Shown here piece by piece: positions 19,043-27,280 of a stretch of DNA of 63,161 bases; within the stretch, counting starts at the first letter, position 1; each line of letters opens with the position of its first letter. A model generated the notes under the pieces. The model was given only the letters and a program-made list of their open reading frames with translations. It did no database searches and was not told the DNA's origin. Made by a program: the position numbers and the translations under genes. The DNA lies in assembly GCA_937923175.1 (NCBI GenBank), contig CALALB010000015.1, positions 1 through 63,161 on the forward strand, given 5' to 3'. Origin of the DNA: an uncultured Chromatiaceae bacterium (lineage in GTDB: Bacteria; Pseudomonadota; Gammaproteobacteria; Chromatiales; Chromatiaceae).

Positions 19043-21520
19043 CTAAGGCAGCCAGGACCACACCTCGATGGCAAAAAAACGGATCAAAGGCCGGGCAAGC
19101 TGGAGATAAAGCGGTTTGGTACCGCTGGTGACCTTGCCATAGCCAGACATGCCAGGCGTGAGTAGGCGATCCTCGGCAGCGAGCTCGATTAATAGCCTAA
19201 AAGTTTGCCCAGTGAGTGAGGGTGTTCCTGTAGGCTCGATGGCGAGCAGTTGACCTGCCAAGGGACGTTCGGGATAGGTCTGCAGACGGATCTCCGCAGG
19301 GGCCCCTACTGGCAATTCAGAGACCTCTGATTCGGGGAGGACAAGCTCGACGAGCGGACGGCGCCTCGCCTGGGCAGTGGCGAAATGATCGCCTTGGGTC
19401 AGATAGATCCCCTCCTTTTGCTGGAGATGGCCTTCGACCAGATAGCCGGCGAAAGGCATGCGCAACTGGGTGCCGGCAAGCTGGGATTGGGTATAGGCAA
19501 GCGCCTGCTCTAGACGGCGCAGGTTGGCTTGGCTGGCAGCAACCCCCTGCTGAGCGATCTCGATCTCCTCGGGCTGCGGGCCATTGAGCAATAGGGCGAG
19601 CTCAGCCTCGCTTTCAAGCAATGACTTGCGTTTTGCCTCCACAACCCTTTCTTGCTCAGGAATGCGTAACCGATCGATAGCGGCCTGTTTCTCGATCCGG
19701 GTTATCTCGACCTCAGAGAGCACACCCTTGGGTAAATCCCGGATACGATCAAGTTCGCGAGCGCTATAGGAGGCAGTGACCCGGGCGATCGTCAGCTGCT
19801 GTTCTGCGATCCACACCTCCTCTTGGGCCTGTTCGAGCCGGGCCCTGGCCTCTGCTACCAATTCGGGTCGGGAGCCAGCGATCTTGAGGGCGAGTTCGGC
19901 ACGGCGTTGGGCCAGGATGGCCTGTTGTTCCTGGATCTGTTCGCTCAGCTCCTTGATTTGCTGTTCAACCGTATCGGCAAGGATCAGGGCGACCGTCTCG
20001 CCAGCGGCAAGCAGAGCCCCATCTCCGCCGCGTTGCAAAACCCGGATAATGCGACCCGAGACTGGGGCCTGGATCGCCTGTTGCTCGGGGGCAAGCAGGG
20101 TCACTGGTCCACCTGGGCGGTAAGGGAATGGCAGGATCAGAATCAGGCCCAAGAGTCCCAGGGCGATCAAACGCGTCGCCTGCCCACCAGGGATTGCCGT
20201 TTTTGAGGCGGTTGCCTCTGATTCGGGGAAGGCCGCGCCGCCCCCCGGCGCGGGATCCTGAGACCCTTTCAGCAAGCCCTGATTGGAGATGTTAGGTTCA
20301 GGGGTAATCCACCCGAGGCGTTCGAGCCGCTGCCAGCCCCAGCGCAGCATCAGCAAAGCCACCAGCAACGCGATCAGGGCCTGGGTTGCCTCACCAAAGA
20401 GCTGAGGGAAGCTTGCGTTAAGCCCCTGGGTGATATGGGTGAAGATGCGCCAAAAGGCAAAGGCCCAAAAGGCGCCTAAGGCCAAGGCATACAGCACTAA
20501 ACGCTGAGCTTGACCTCTGGAGATCGAGGTCGGCAGCGGCTGGTTGCGTAGGCGCGCATACAGCACATAGCCGGCAAGCTTGAGTGTCGTCAGCGGCAAA
20601 CCCCGCCAGGTCATCAACCAGCGATAGCCATCCGAGTTGCGCACCGGCAAACTGACCAGGATGAGACCGATGAGCCCGGCGTGGGCAAGGATGAGTGCGT
20701 GGAGTGCGAGGTTGAGATGGCTTGTGCGCCAGATAAACCAGCCCAGCGTCCCCCCCGCAATCAAGACTAGGCGCAAGACCAGGTTTGAGCCCCAGATCCA
20801 AAGGCGCGCCTCGCGCTTCAGGTCAAGGACAGCATGCCGGTCGATAAAAAAACGCGGGATCACCCCAAAACGCAAACGGATCCCAAATGCCTGGCTTTTG
20901 CCCCCATAATACGCGATCAATATCCCCTGAATCAGACAGCGCGCCAGATTGATGACAAACAGACTTAAAAGCAGCCGCCAGAAATAGGAAGAGACCTGCT
21001 GAAGCTTGGCCAGATCCTGTTCCATCAGGATCTGATTCTCAAAGAGGGTATAAAAGGCAAGCGGAACCAATACACCAAGGCTTAGGGTCAATCCCTGAAA
21101 TGGCAGGCGCCAGGGGGCAACTCTATGAGACAGCCAGCTAAAAAGCGGCATGGGGTCAAACAGCACCCACCGCTCATCCTCATCGGTTTCCTCGCTGTCT
21201 GACTCAGACTGTTGGCGATCGCTGGCTGATTGGCGGTTTGCTAGTCCAGATGCTGGGAGATATTCAACGAGACCATTAGCAAAGGCCTCTTCAAGAAAGC
21301 GCTCGATCTCCTCGACCGCAAGCTGGGTATCAAAACGCGCATTGAACGCAGCAGCGATTGACTGACAATCGCGTTGCCCATCGAATAACTGGAGCAGGGC
21401 AAAGCTCTGGGGATCGAAGGCATAGCGCTCACCTTGCGGGGTTACAATCTCGATGGCACCGCCAGGCTGCGTATGGACCCTAAGATCTCGGCGCAGGCGA
21501 GCAGAGCAAGGGTTGGTCAT
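19043..21520 (-). CDS. PqqD-like / inactive M50 / HlyD fusion (transport-associated membrane protein)
   Basis: An 825-residue fusion. Residues 8-90 resemble a PqqD/RRE-type winged helix (YAFDPQSFALLQLFDG). Residues 140-400 are polytopic and align with the M50 site-2-protease core. The DGY motif persists (NSDGYR, 295-300), but the helix that normally holds HExxH reads NLARC (191-195), so the zinc site is gone. Residues 450-470 are a transmembrane helix. Residues 480-825 are an HlyD/biotinyl-lipoyl adaptor with a long coiled coil (about 516-700) and a beta-barrel end. M50-HlyD fusions occur beside peptide and lipid export systems. It is the last gene of the minus operon, 6 bp after a sulfotransferase gene. 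A partner ABC or RND transporter is not in the window. Role in export is inference. Confidence 0.85.
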   Translation of the reverse strand: MTNPCSARLRRDLRVHTQPGGAIEIVTPQGERYAFDPQSFALLQLFDGQRDCQSIAAAFNARFDTQLAVEEIERFLEEAFANGLVEYLPASGLANRQSASDRQQSESDSEETDEDERWVLFDPMPLFSWLSHRVAPWRLPFQGLTLSLGVLVPLAFYTLFENQILMEQDLAKLQQVSSYFWRLLLSLFVINLARCLIQGILIAYYGGKSQAFGIRLRFGVIPRFFIDRHAVLDLKREARLWIWGSNLVLRLVLIAGGTLGWFIWRTSHLNLALHALILAHAGLIGLILVSLPVRNSDGYRWLMTWRGLPLTTLKLAGYVLYARLRNQPLPTSISRGQAQRLVLYALALGAFWAFAFWRIFTHITQGLNASFPQLFGEATQALIALLVALLMLRWGWQRLERLGWITPEPNISNQGLLKGSQDPAPGGGAAFPESEATASKTAIPGGQATRLIALGLLGLILILPFPYRPGGPVTLLAPEQQAIQAPVSGRIIRVLQRGGDGALLAAGETVALILADTVEQQIKELSEQIQEQQAILAQRRAELALKIAGSRPELVAEARARLEQAQEEVWIAEQQLTIARVTASYSARELDRIRDLPKGVLSEVEITRIEKQAAIDRLRIPEQERVVEAKRKSLLESEAELALLLNGPQPEEIEIAQQGVAASQANLRRLEQALAYTQSQLAGTQLRMPFAGYLVEGHLQQKEGIYLTQGDHFATAQARRRPLVELVLPESEVSELPVGAPAEIRLQTYPERPLAGQLLAIEPTGTPSLTGQTFRLLIELAAEDRLLTPGMSGYGKVTSGTKPLYLQLARPLIRFFAIEVWSWLP

Positions 21521-21526
21521 TGGCCT

Positions 21527-22468
21527 TTAGTGATAGCCGAGGCGATGGGCGAGGGCGCTGATCTCTGCGATCAAATCTTCCTCTGGTATGAGCTCATAGC
21601 CGAGCTCAGCTAGCTCGGATCGATCCGTTGGCGCCAGCCAGTCCAGGTGTTTATTGTCGTGAAAAAAGGCGCGCAGCGAGGGCTCCCCAATCCGACCGGG
21701 GCGCAGACGAGGATTGCGCATGAATTTTCCGTCATTGCCGCCAGATGCTGGAAAGGGACCGCGGTAGGCATAGGGCGAATATTCGGGGTGCTTCATCGCT
21801 GCGATCGCCGCCGTATCGGTACGTATTCCTAGCCATTCAGCGATCTGGGTCAGATAACGATCCGGGTCAGAGAGGATATCTTCTCCTTTGAGCATCAGCG
21901 ACTGACCAGGGGGAAGGGTATGGGTAAATTCTAGGATATTGCGATGAAAGCGATACCAGGATAGCAGTCCATCAAATGCGACTTGTAGATTGCGGGATTG
22001 CTTTTTTAAAAACTCGTTGACTGACTGACGGGTTGAGACAGGGTGGCGGGTTAAATGCAAAAAATAGGCGCGCGGATAAAATGTCCAGATGCGCTCAAGA
22101 CATAAGGGTTTAAAAGCAATTACCGGGCTCTTTTCAAGAGCAATCCGCGGCGCGACCTTGGCGCACAGATAGTCCATCATCCATTTGGTCGACCAGTGAC
22201 GCCGCTCAAATAACCAACCGATAGCGCGGGCAATGGTTGCGCTTGTTTGATGACCGAATTCAAGCTCAGCGATTGCGCGCAATAGTCCAGGCGGCCCAAA
22301 ATAATTGCCAGCCTGATATTCGCGATCTAGCACCTCCTGGATGGTATCCCCGATAAAAAGATGTAGTTCAGGAAAACCATATAGCTCGGGGTGTTGCCCA
22401 AGCATGATCGAGACGACCGAGGAGAATGAACGCGGTGGAGACAAGATGATGACTAAAGGGATATCCAT
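21527..22468 (-). CDS. Sulfotransferase family protein (copy 1)
   Basis: A 313-residue PAPS-dependent sulfotransferase. SPPRSFSSVV (10-19) is the 5'-phosphosulfate loop, and LHLTRHPVSTRQSV (137-150) holds the 3'-phosphate binding Arg and Ser. GFPELHLF (31-38) is shared by all four sulfotransferases of the island, and it ends in AHRLGYH. Its first 150 residues align without gaps with the protein at 24521-25474, so the two are recent paralogs. It has no signal peptide, so it should act in the cytosol on an activated or lipid-linked hydroxyl or amine. It lies 5 bp after the hydrolase gene and 6 bp before the HlyD fusion. The substrate is unknown; a product of the neighbouring PKS is the obvious candidate. 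Confidence 0.9.
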   Translation of the reverse strand: MDIPLVIILSPPRSFSSVVSIMLGQHPELYGFPELHLFIGDTIQEVLDREYQAGNYFGPPGLLRAIAELEFGHQTSATIARAIGWLFERRHWSTKWMMDYLCAKVAPRIALEKSPVIAFKPLCLERIWTFYPRAYFLHLTRHPVSTRQSVNEFLKKQSRNLQVAFDGLLSWYRFHRNILEFTHTLPPGQSLMLKGEDILSDPDRYLTQIAEWLGIRTDTAAIAAMKHPEYSPYAYRGPFPASGGNDGKFMRNPRLRPGRIGEPSLRAFFHDNKHLDWLAPTDRSELAELGYELIPEEDLIAEISALAHRLGYH

Positions 22469-22473
22469 GATAA

Positions 22474-23412
22474 TCAGTCAATGGCAAACAGATAGCGCCA
22501 GATCTCCTCGAAGACCGGCCTGCCATCGAGACGTCGGGGGGTCATCCGATCCTGGATCAGACAATTGTGATAGCGCTCGCGCGGTACATTCGCATACTTG
22601 GTGACCAGACAATGGGCGTCCTGGCCTGGAGTTAGGGTGCAATCGATCTCGGTCAGGGTCGATCCTAACCCCAAGGCCATCCAGGCGGCGCTGATCTTAT
22701 CGAAGCCTGGGTCGGCGCGATGGACAAAGCCGAAATAACGGCTCGGGGGGGTTGCCCCTGGTTCGCTCAACCAGGGTGCAGGTAGGCATTGGGGCCAGAC
22801 CTGGTCAGCTGGTCCGGCGAACATTACCACCCGGGCAACTGGATACAGCTTGCCGATCAGGGCGGCATGGCCGCTGCCTTGGGAATGGCCGGCGATTACC
22901 ACGGCCGACCAATCGAGCTCGCCAGCGGCGATAAACCGACCCCAGCCTTGCTCTGGATGATGAAGAGCAAGATGGTTTAAAAGGCCGTGTAGGCGCTGGA
23001 ACACCGAATCGGCTGGACCAACAGGCACGAGCCCAGACCGTCCTCCGCCATCCAGGATATCGAGCCGTACCTGCTTGTGACAGCCTGGCTCCAAGGCCGC
23101 GCGGCATATGCCACCCACCGTCCAGCTGTTTGGATAACTGAGGTTGATGGCGTGGTAGCCGAGTTGGGCGGCATAAGCGGTCAGCAGACCTTGTCTTGCC
23201 GGGATCCCATAGGAACCGCAGAGAAAGACCCACAGCCGCTGGCACGAGACTGCATTGGGGTGATAGGCGACAAGATGCGGCTCGCGCCAGCTTGTGAGCT
23301 GGGGATCGCAGGACTCAGGCGAAACCTCAGCCCACCAAAGTCCCTGGCTGAACGGGCCGTCGAGCTGGGCCCTCGGGGGGGCGCGCCGGTGATGTTTTAA
23401 CCAGGGGACCAT
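22474..23412 (-). CDS. Alpha/beta hydrolase (BPSS1187-like)
   Basis: A 312-residue hydrolase. The nucleophile elbow is GHSQGSG (175-181, S177), preceded by the strand VVIA. WVFLCGSYG (61-69) is the oxyanion region; HRADPGFD (231-238) and DAHCLV (265-270, H267) are candidate acid and base positions. The overall layout recalls the poorly characterised BPSS1187 family of alpha/beta hydrolases. There is no clear signal peptide. The gene lies between two sulfotransferase genes and the second propeller-like gene. Because the PKS lacks a thioesterase domain, this enzyme could release the chain, but a hydrolysis step on a finished product is equally possible. Fold is secure; substrate unknown. Confidence 0.8.
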   Translation of the reverse strand: MVPWLKHHRRAPPRAQLDGPFSQGLWWAEVSPESCDPQLTSWREPHLVAYHPNAVSCQRLWVFLCGSYGIPARQGLLTAYAAQLGYHAINLSYPNSWTVGGICRAALEPGCHKQVRLDILDGGGRSGLVPVGPADSVFQRLHGLLNHLALHHPEQGWGRFIAAGELDWSAVVIAGHSQGSGHAALIGKLYPVARVVMFAGPADQVWPQCLPAPWLSEPGATPPSRYFGFVHRADPGFDKISAAWMALGLGSTLTEIDCTLTPGQDAHCLVTKYANVPRERYHNCLIQDRMTPRRLDGRPVFEEIWRYLFAID

Positions 23413-23442
23413 CGCATTGCTCCTGAGTGAAGAACCGGTTTA

Positions 23443-24516
23443 TCAACCTCCAAGCTCAAGAAGCCAAAACCGGGCGAGCGGCTGACCGTTGGGCTCAAGG
23501 CTGTCGATGAATAACAGCGCCTGGCGTTCGGCAATCCTTAACATCTGCGCCTCCCTGATCTGATAGATCAGGGCAAAGGCCGTATCGCTCAGCAACTGCC
23601 AGTCTTCGCCCTCGAGTGAATGCCAAAGTTTAAAGCCCTCTTCATCCTGGGTCCCGACCCATAGGCGCCCACCCTGGCTAGAGAGCAGATGCCATTCGCG
23701 TCCCCTTTTACCCAGGCTGGGTCCTAGCGCGCTTAGCGGCAATTTAAGGCCCTGAGGTGAGACCCGCGGCACCCCGCACAATAGGTCCCATTCGCTGCTT
23801 TCGGGGGTCAGGCGCAGCAATTCAAAGCCGCGATAATCGAAAAAGGCCGATTCAGGGCGACGGGACTCAGGGACAGTGCCTGCGGCGATCACTAACCAGC
23901 AATTATATGAGACCAAGGCAAAGACCTGGCGGTTCTGGATAAAGCGCTCCGCCCCCCGTTCGATCAGCGCTGTCCATCGCCTGGGCTCTGGATCAAGATC
24001 GGTGCGCCACAGGGTAAAGCCATATTCGTCGTCATCGATTGCGATATAAAGGGAGGTTCCGACCTTTAGCCAGTGGGACAGGCGACAACCCGGCTTGGGC
24101 TCAAATTGGGCAAGCGCCGACTGGATCTCTGGATCCAATGCGATTGCGGATTCGGTATGTCCCAAATCGCCTTCAATCACCAGGGGCGCATCCGCCTGGA
24201 CGCTGATTTGTTTTAAGAACCAGCATCCGCCTGGCGTTTGGACAGATAATGTCAAAATCCCCTCTGGTCCTTGATCCCATCTTAATTTGATTTTCTCTGT
24301 TCTGTTGCGGTCTTGGCAGGTCTCTTTTTCGAGCAATCCATCAAAAAGCCCATGCCAAACCTGTCTCTTTGGCTCATAGGCCAAAATCTGTAGTCGATTT
24401 TGAAGCTCATAAAGCTGAGCCACATAGATCCAACCCTGGTGGCAAAACGGTTCAACTATTTTGGGATCCTCTATGACCCAAGGTAGGCTCAGCTCTTGGC
24501 AGGTCGGTTCATTCAT
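23443..24516 (-). CDS. Propeller-like protein, second copy
   Basis: A 357-residue protein with repeated strand units ending in (I/V)GT or an aromatic residue: GWIYVAQLYE, TSLYIAIDDDEYGFTLWRTD, FALVSYNCWLVIAAGTV, GRLWVGTQDEEGFKLWHS. The block GFELLRLTPESSEWDLLCG and the later SALGPSLGKRG align with AELLRIAEDGSWEIVVG and SGLGPGFSN of the protein at 15252-16748. The two are therefore divergent paralogs, this one shorter at the N-terminus. No catalytic motif, signal peptide or membrane segment is seen. It lies 4 bp after the first sulfotransferase gene of the operon. Function unknown; its presence in both operons argues that it belongs to the pathway. Confidence 0.75.
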   Translation of the reverse strand: MNEPTCQELSLPWVIEDPKIVEPFCHQGWIYVAQLYELQNRLQILAYEPKRQVWHGLFDGLLEKETCQDRNRTEKIKLRWDQGPEGILTLSVQTPGGCWFLKQISVQADAPLVIEGDLGHTESAIALDPEIQSALAQFEPKPGCRLSHWLKVGTSLYIAIDDDEYGFTLWRTDLDPEPRRWTALIERGAERFIQNRQVFALVSYNCWLVIAAGTVPESRRPESAFFDYRGFELLRLTPESSEWDLLCGVPRVSPQGLKLPLSALGPSLGKRGREWHLLSSQGGRLWVGTQDEEGFKLWHSLEGEDWQLLSDTAFALIYQIREAQMLRIAERQALLFIDSLEPNGQPLARFWLLELGG

Positions 24517-24520
24517 CGGC

Positions 24521-25474
24521 TCAGTGATAACCCAAGCGGTTGGCCATGGCGTTTATCTCATCGGCAATGGCTGAATGTGGCATTAGCTCAAGCCCGACCT
24601 CATTGAATAGTGATTCGTCTTCAACCGAGATCCAACGCGGCTTAGAGTTCCGCAGCCATTCAGCAAGTCTGGGTTCGATTATCCTATCGGGTCGTAACCT
24701 GGGGTTTTGCATAAAAAGCGCATCATTGCCACCGCGTGCCGGAAGAGGCCCAAGGCATGCATAAGGGGAATGTTCAGGATGTTTCATCGCCTCAATCGCT
24801 GATCTGTCGGTGCGCACCCCCAACCATTCGGCGATCTGGGGAAGATAGAGATCTGGTTCAGATAACAACGCTTCACCTTTGATCCTGAGGACCTGGCCTT
24901 CAGGCAAATAGGAAGTAAATACAAGGATATTGCGGTGCATATGATACCATAGCAATAAATGATCGAACTCAAGCCTGTGCGGATTGATCAAACCTTTAAG
25001 CGCCTTTTGGGCGAAGAATCTTTCCATCGACTGACGGGTCGCTAATGGATGACGGCTGAGATGAAGATAGCGTGCCTTGGGATAACTGGTATGCAGATGA
25101 CTGAGATAGCTCATGCGCATACAATTGATCGGGCTTTTTTCAATGCCAATCCGCGGTGCAATCGAGCCAAGCAAATGATCAAAAAGCGCCTGAGTAGTCC
25201 AGTCGCGTCGCTCATGCAGCCACAGCGCCGCCCGCAGGATGCTCTGGGTGGTCTGACGCCCTTCATGGAGTTCGGCCAGGGCGCGCAATAGGCCGTGCGG
25301 GCCGTTATAATTGCCGCGCTTGGCATCCCGATCGATGAGTGCGCCGATCGTTTTGACGGCGAATAGGTTGAGTTCTGGGAATCCATAGAGATCCGGATGT
25401 TGGCCGAGCATCGTCGAAACCACCGAGGAGAATGACCGCGGCGGCGCCAGAATAATGACTGGATCAGGGATCAT
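24521..25474 (-). CDS. Sulfotransferase family protein (copy 2)
   Basis: A 317-residue PAPS-dependent sulfotransferase, paralog of the gene at 21527-22468. The 5'-phosphosulfate loop is APPRSFSSVV (10-19) and the 3'-phosphate motif LHLSRHPLATRQSM (137-150). GFPELNLF replaces GFPELHLF, and the protein ends in ANRLGYH. The start at 25474 is chosen because it gives the family N-terminus (MIPDPVIILAP) and overlaps the stop of the preceding gene as ATGA; the frame runs 17 codons further upstream without need. The two copies may act on two positions of one product or on two substrates. Both look active. Confidence 0.9.
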   Translation of the reverse strand: MIPDPVIILAPPRSFSSVVSTMLGQHPDLYGFPELNLFAVKTIGALIDRDAKRGNYNGPHGLLRALAELHEGRQTTQSILRAALWLHERRDWTTQALFDHLLGSIAPRIGIEKSPINCMRMSYLSHLHTSYPKARYLHLSRHPLATRQSMERFFAQKALKGLINPHRLEFDHLLLWYHMHRNILVFTSYLPEGQVLRIKGEALLSEPDLYLPQIAEWLGVRTDRSAIEAMKHPEHSPYACLGPLPARGGNDALFMQNPRLRPDRIIEPRLAEWLRNSKPRWISVEDESLFNEVGLELMPHSAIADEINAMANRLGYH

Positions 25475-25974
25475 GAGGATTGCTGTAACTCGGCGGCGCG
25501 GATGGCGACGCTGAGGGCATCGCACTCGCGCTGGGTTTCAGCGAGCATGAGGCCTAACACTCGGAGGCGATAATCTGCCCGGGCATACAGTGCCTTAAGC
25601 TCTTCTGGGCTTGAGTTGGTCGGTATCTCCTCGGTCTCGACGCTCGCCAACCATTCGCCAAACTCGGCCCGTAACTGGGGAAGCTCCTCAATCAGTTCAG
25701 CATACTGGGCCAGCCGACCGAGCGGCTCGGCTTGAAGGGATAAAGCACGGCTATCTGGTTGTTTGGGCGCGCGCCGACGCCGGCGCCATTCAGCAAGATC
25801 GGCTCGACTCAGCCCCTTCCCTGTCTCATCCTTTTGGATAGGACGCACGAAGAGCGCAAGCATCCCCAGCCCTTCGATATCTGACCACTCAGACTCGCGT
25901 TCCTCGCCAAAGGCAGCGCGTAAGCGCTCGAGGATTGCGGCATTGCGTTGGGTTCGGGACTTTTCTGCAGGCAT
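25471..25974 (-). CDS. Unknown protein, first gene of the sulfotransferase operon
   Basis: A 167-residue charged, mostly helical protein that I do not recognise. The first part contains GLSRADLAEWRRRRRAP, a basic helix; the rest (about 90-165) is heptad-rich and could form a helical hairpin or coiled coil. It has no cysteine motif, signal peptide or membrane helix. A longer frame reaches 26223, but the ATG at 25974 is preferred because the upstream part is low in coding character and runs into the flippase promoter region. Its stop overlaps the next gene's ATG (ATGA), so it is surely co-expressed with the sulfotransferases. It might be a regulator or an accessory subunit; nothing in the sequence decides. 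Confidence 0.6.
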   Translation of the reverse strand: MPAEKSRTQRNAAILERLRAAFGEERESEWSDIEGLGMLALFVRPIQKDETGKGLSRADLAEWRRRRRAPKQPDSRALSLQAEPLGRLAQYAELIEELPQLRAEFGEWLASVETEEIPTNSSPEELKALYARADYRLRVLGLMLAETQRECDALSVAIRAAELQQSS

Positions 25975-26161
25975 GTTATATGGGCAAATTTTAGATTGAA
26001 TGATATGCCTTGGCGCCAACCCTAATCCCTGACGATTGGTGGATGCAAGGATTTCTGTTCCCCCACCTATGGGAGGATCCCCTAAGACACCAGTAGACGC
26101 CTGGGTCCAAATAAACCTGTTGCGCCCTATTTCCGGAATCTGGCAATGCAGGCCAGCGCCT

Positions 26162-27157
26162 ATGCAAGACCAATCGCTCATTGTCGATACCCAATCCCCA
26201 CCAAATGCTGTTGTATCGATCACTCAGCGTGTACTGAACCGCTGGGCAAACTGGTTGATCGGCGGCCTATTGTTTGGAGCTTTAGCAGTTATAGTCGAGC
26301 AGGCGGTTGGCTGGCGGCAGCTGCTTGCCCCTTGGTATGAGCTTTCGCCCTGGCTTTTGGCCTGGCTGTTTGCTCTGACCACTATGAGCTATGGGCTGCG
26401 GGCAATGCGGGTTAGGGATTATTGGGGGCTCAAAGGCCATTTCCCAGCGGTCTTGCGCCTGACCCTGTTGCATAACGCTGCCAATAATCTCTTGCCGATG
26501 CGTCTGGGCGAACTGGTCTTTCCCTGGCTGATGGGCCGTTATTTTGGTCAGGGGTTTGTCGAGGCCACCGCCTCGCTGTTATGGCTGCGGGTCTTGGATC
26601 TACATTTTTTGGGCCTCATCGGGGTCTTGATCCTAAAACTCAGCCAACCCTCTTGGATATGGTGGGCAGCAGGGGCGTTTTGGGTCGCAGCCCTTGGCCT
26701 ATTGATCCTAGTCTCCAGGCTCGGTGGGGCGGCGATCCTGGCCGGTCCAGGCTGGGCGTCTAGGCTGGTTCGGCAGGTGCTGCAATCCGCACCTAAGGAT
26801 CCCTGGTTGATCATTCGTCTCTATGGCTGGACGGCCCTGATCTGGGCCTTAAAGTTTTTCGCCTTCGCCAGCCTCCTTCAATCCTTTCTGGCGATCGAGA
26901 CCTGGCGTCTGCTCGTCGGGGTCATGGGCGCTGAGCTTTCCAGCGTCCTGCCGGTGCATGGGATCGCTGGGGCGGGGAGTTACGAGCTCGCCGCGGTGGC
27001 GGCGCTTGCACCCCTCGGGGTTGAACCCAGGCTAGCGCTCGCTGCCGCGGTCAATCTCCATCTCTTTCTGCTCGGCAGCACGGTCCTGCTCGGGGCGCTT
27101 GGCCTGCTTTTGCCGGTTCCCAGGCCCGATGGCAATGACGGACAGAGGGCAGATTAA
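26162..27157 (+). CDS. Flippase-like membrane protein (LPG synthase TM / UPF0104 type)
   Basis: A 331-residue polytopic protein with about 8 hydrophobic helices (for example IGGLLFGALAVIV, WLLAWLFALTTMSYGL, FFAFASLLQSFLAI, LLGALGLLLPV). The pattern LTLLHNAANNLLPMRLGELVFPWLM is characteristic of the lysylphosphatidylglycerol-synthase transmembrane/UPF0104 family, whose members are thought to flip lipids or lipid-linked sugars. The catalytic aminoacyl-transfer domain of MprF is absent. The ATG at 26162 is used; the frame is open further upstream, but those residues are not hydrophobic or family-like. It is divergent from the sulfotransferase operon (about 190 bp between starts) and could serve the product of this island, which is only inference. 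Confidence 0.8.
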   Translation: MQDQSLIVDTQSPPNAVVSITQRVLNRWANWLIGGLLFGALAVIVEQAVGWRQLLAPWYELSPWLLAWLFALTTMSYGLRAMRVRDYWGLKGHFPAVLRLTLLHNAANNLLPMRLGELVFPWLMGRYFGQGFVEATASLLWLRVLDLHFLGLIGVLILKLSQPSWIWWAAGAFWVAALGLLILVSRLGGAAILAGPGWASRLVRQVLQSAPKDPWLIIRLYGWTALIWALKFFAFASLLQSFLAIETWRLLVGVMGAELSSVLPVHGIAGAGSYELAAVAALAPLGVEPRLALAAAVNLHLFLLGSTVLLGALGLLLPVPRPDGNDGQRAD

Positions 27158-27280
27158 GATTCCTCCCATCCGGCCGGTTCTCAACCAAAGTCTCCCAATA
27201 TGGGTTGGCGAAGACATGCTTATGTTTGGAGAGTTGATCCATCAACCCTTGGGCCTCCACTCAAGACCTATTCATTGCTA

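Noticed and set aside
26548-26814. Possible second membrane protein antisense to the flippase gene
   Set aside because: Hydrophilic, antisense to clear transmembrane segments; shadow frame.
27051-27260. Minus-strand frame with the segment KHVFANPYWETLVENRP at the end of the flippase gene
   Set aside because: Looks protein-like but overlaps the 3' end of the flippase gene, has no confident start or family, and may be part of the decayed DNA to its right; not called as a gene.
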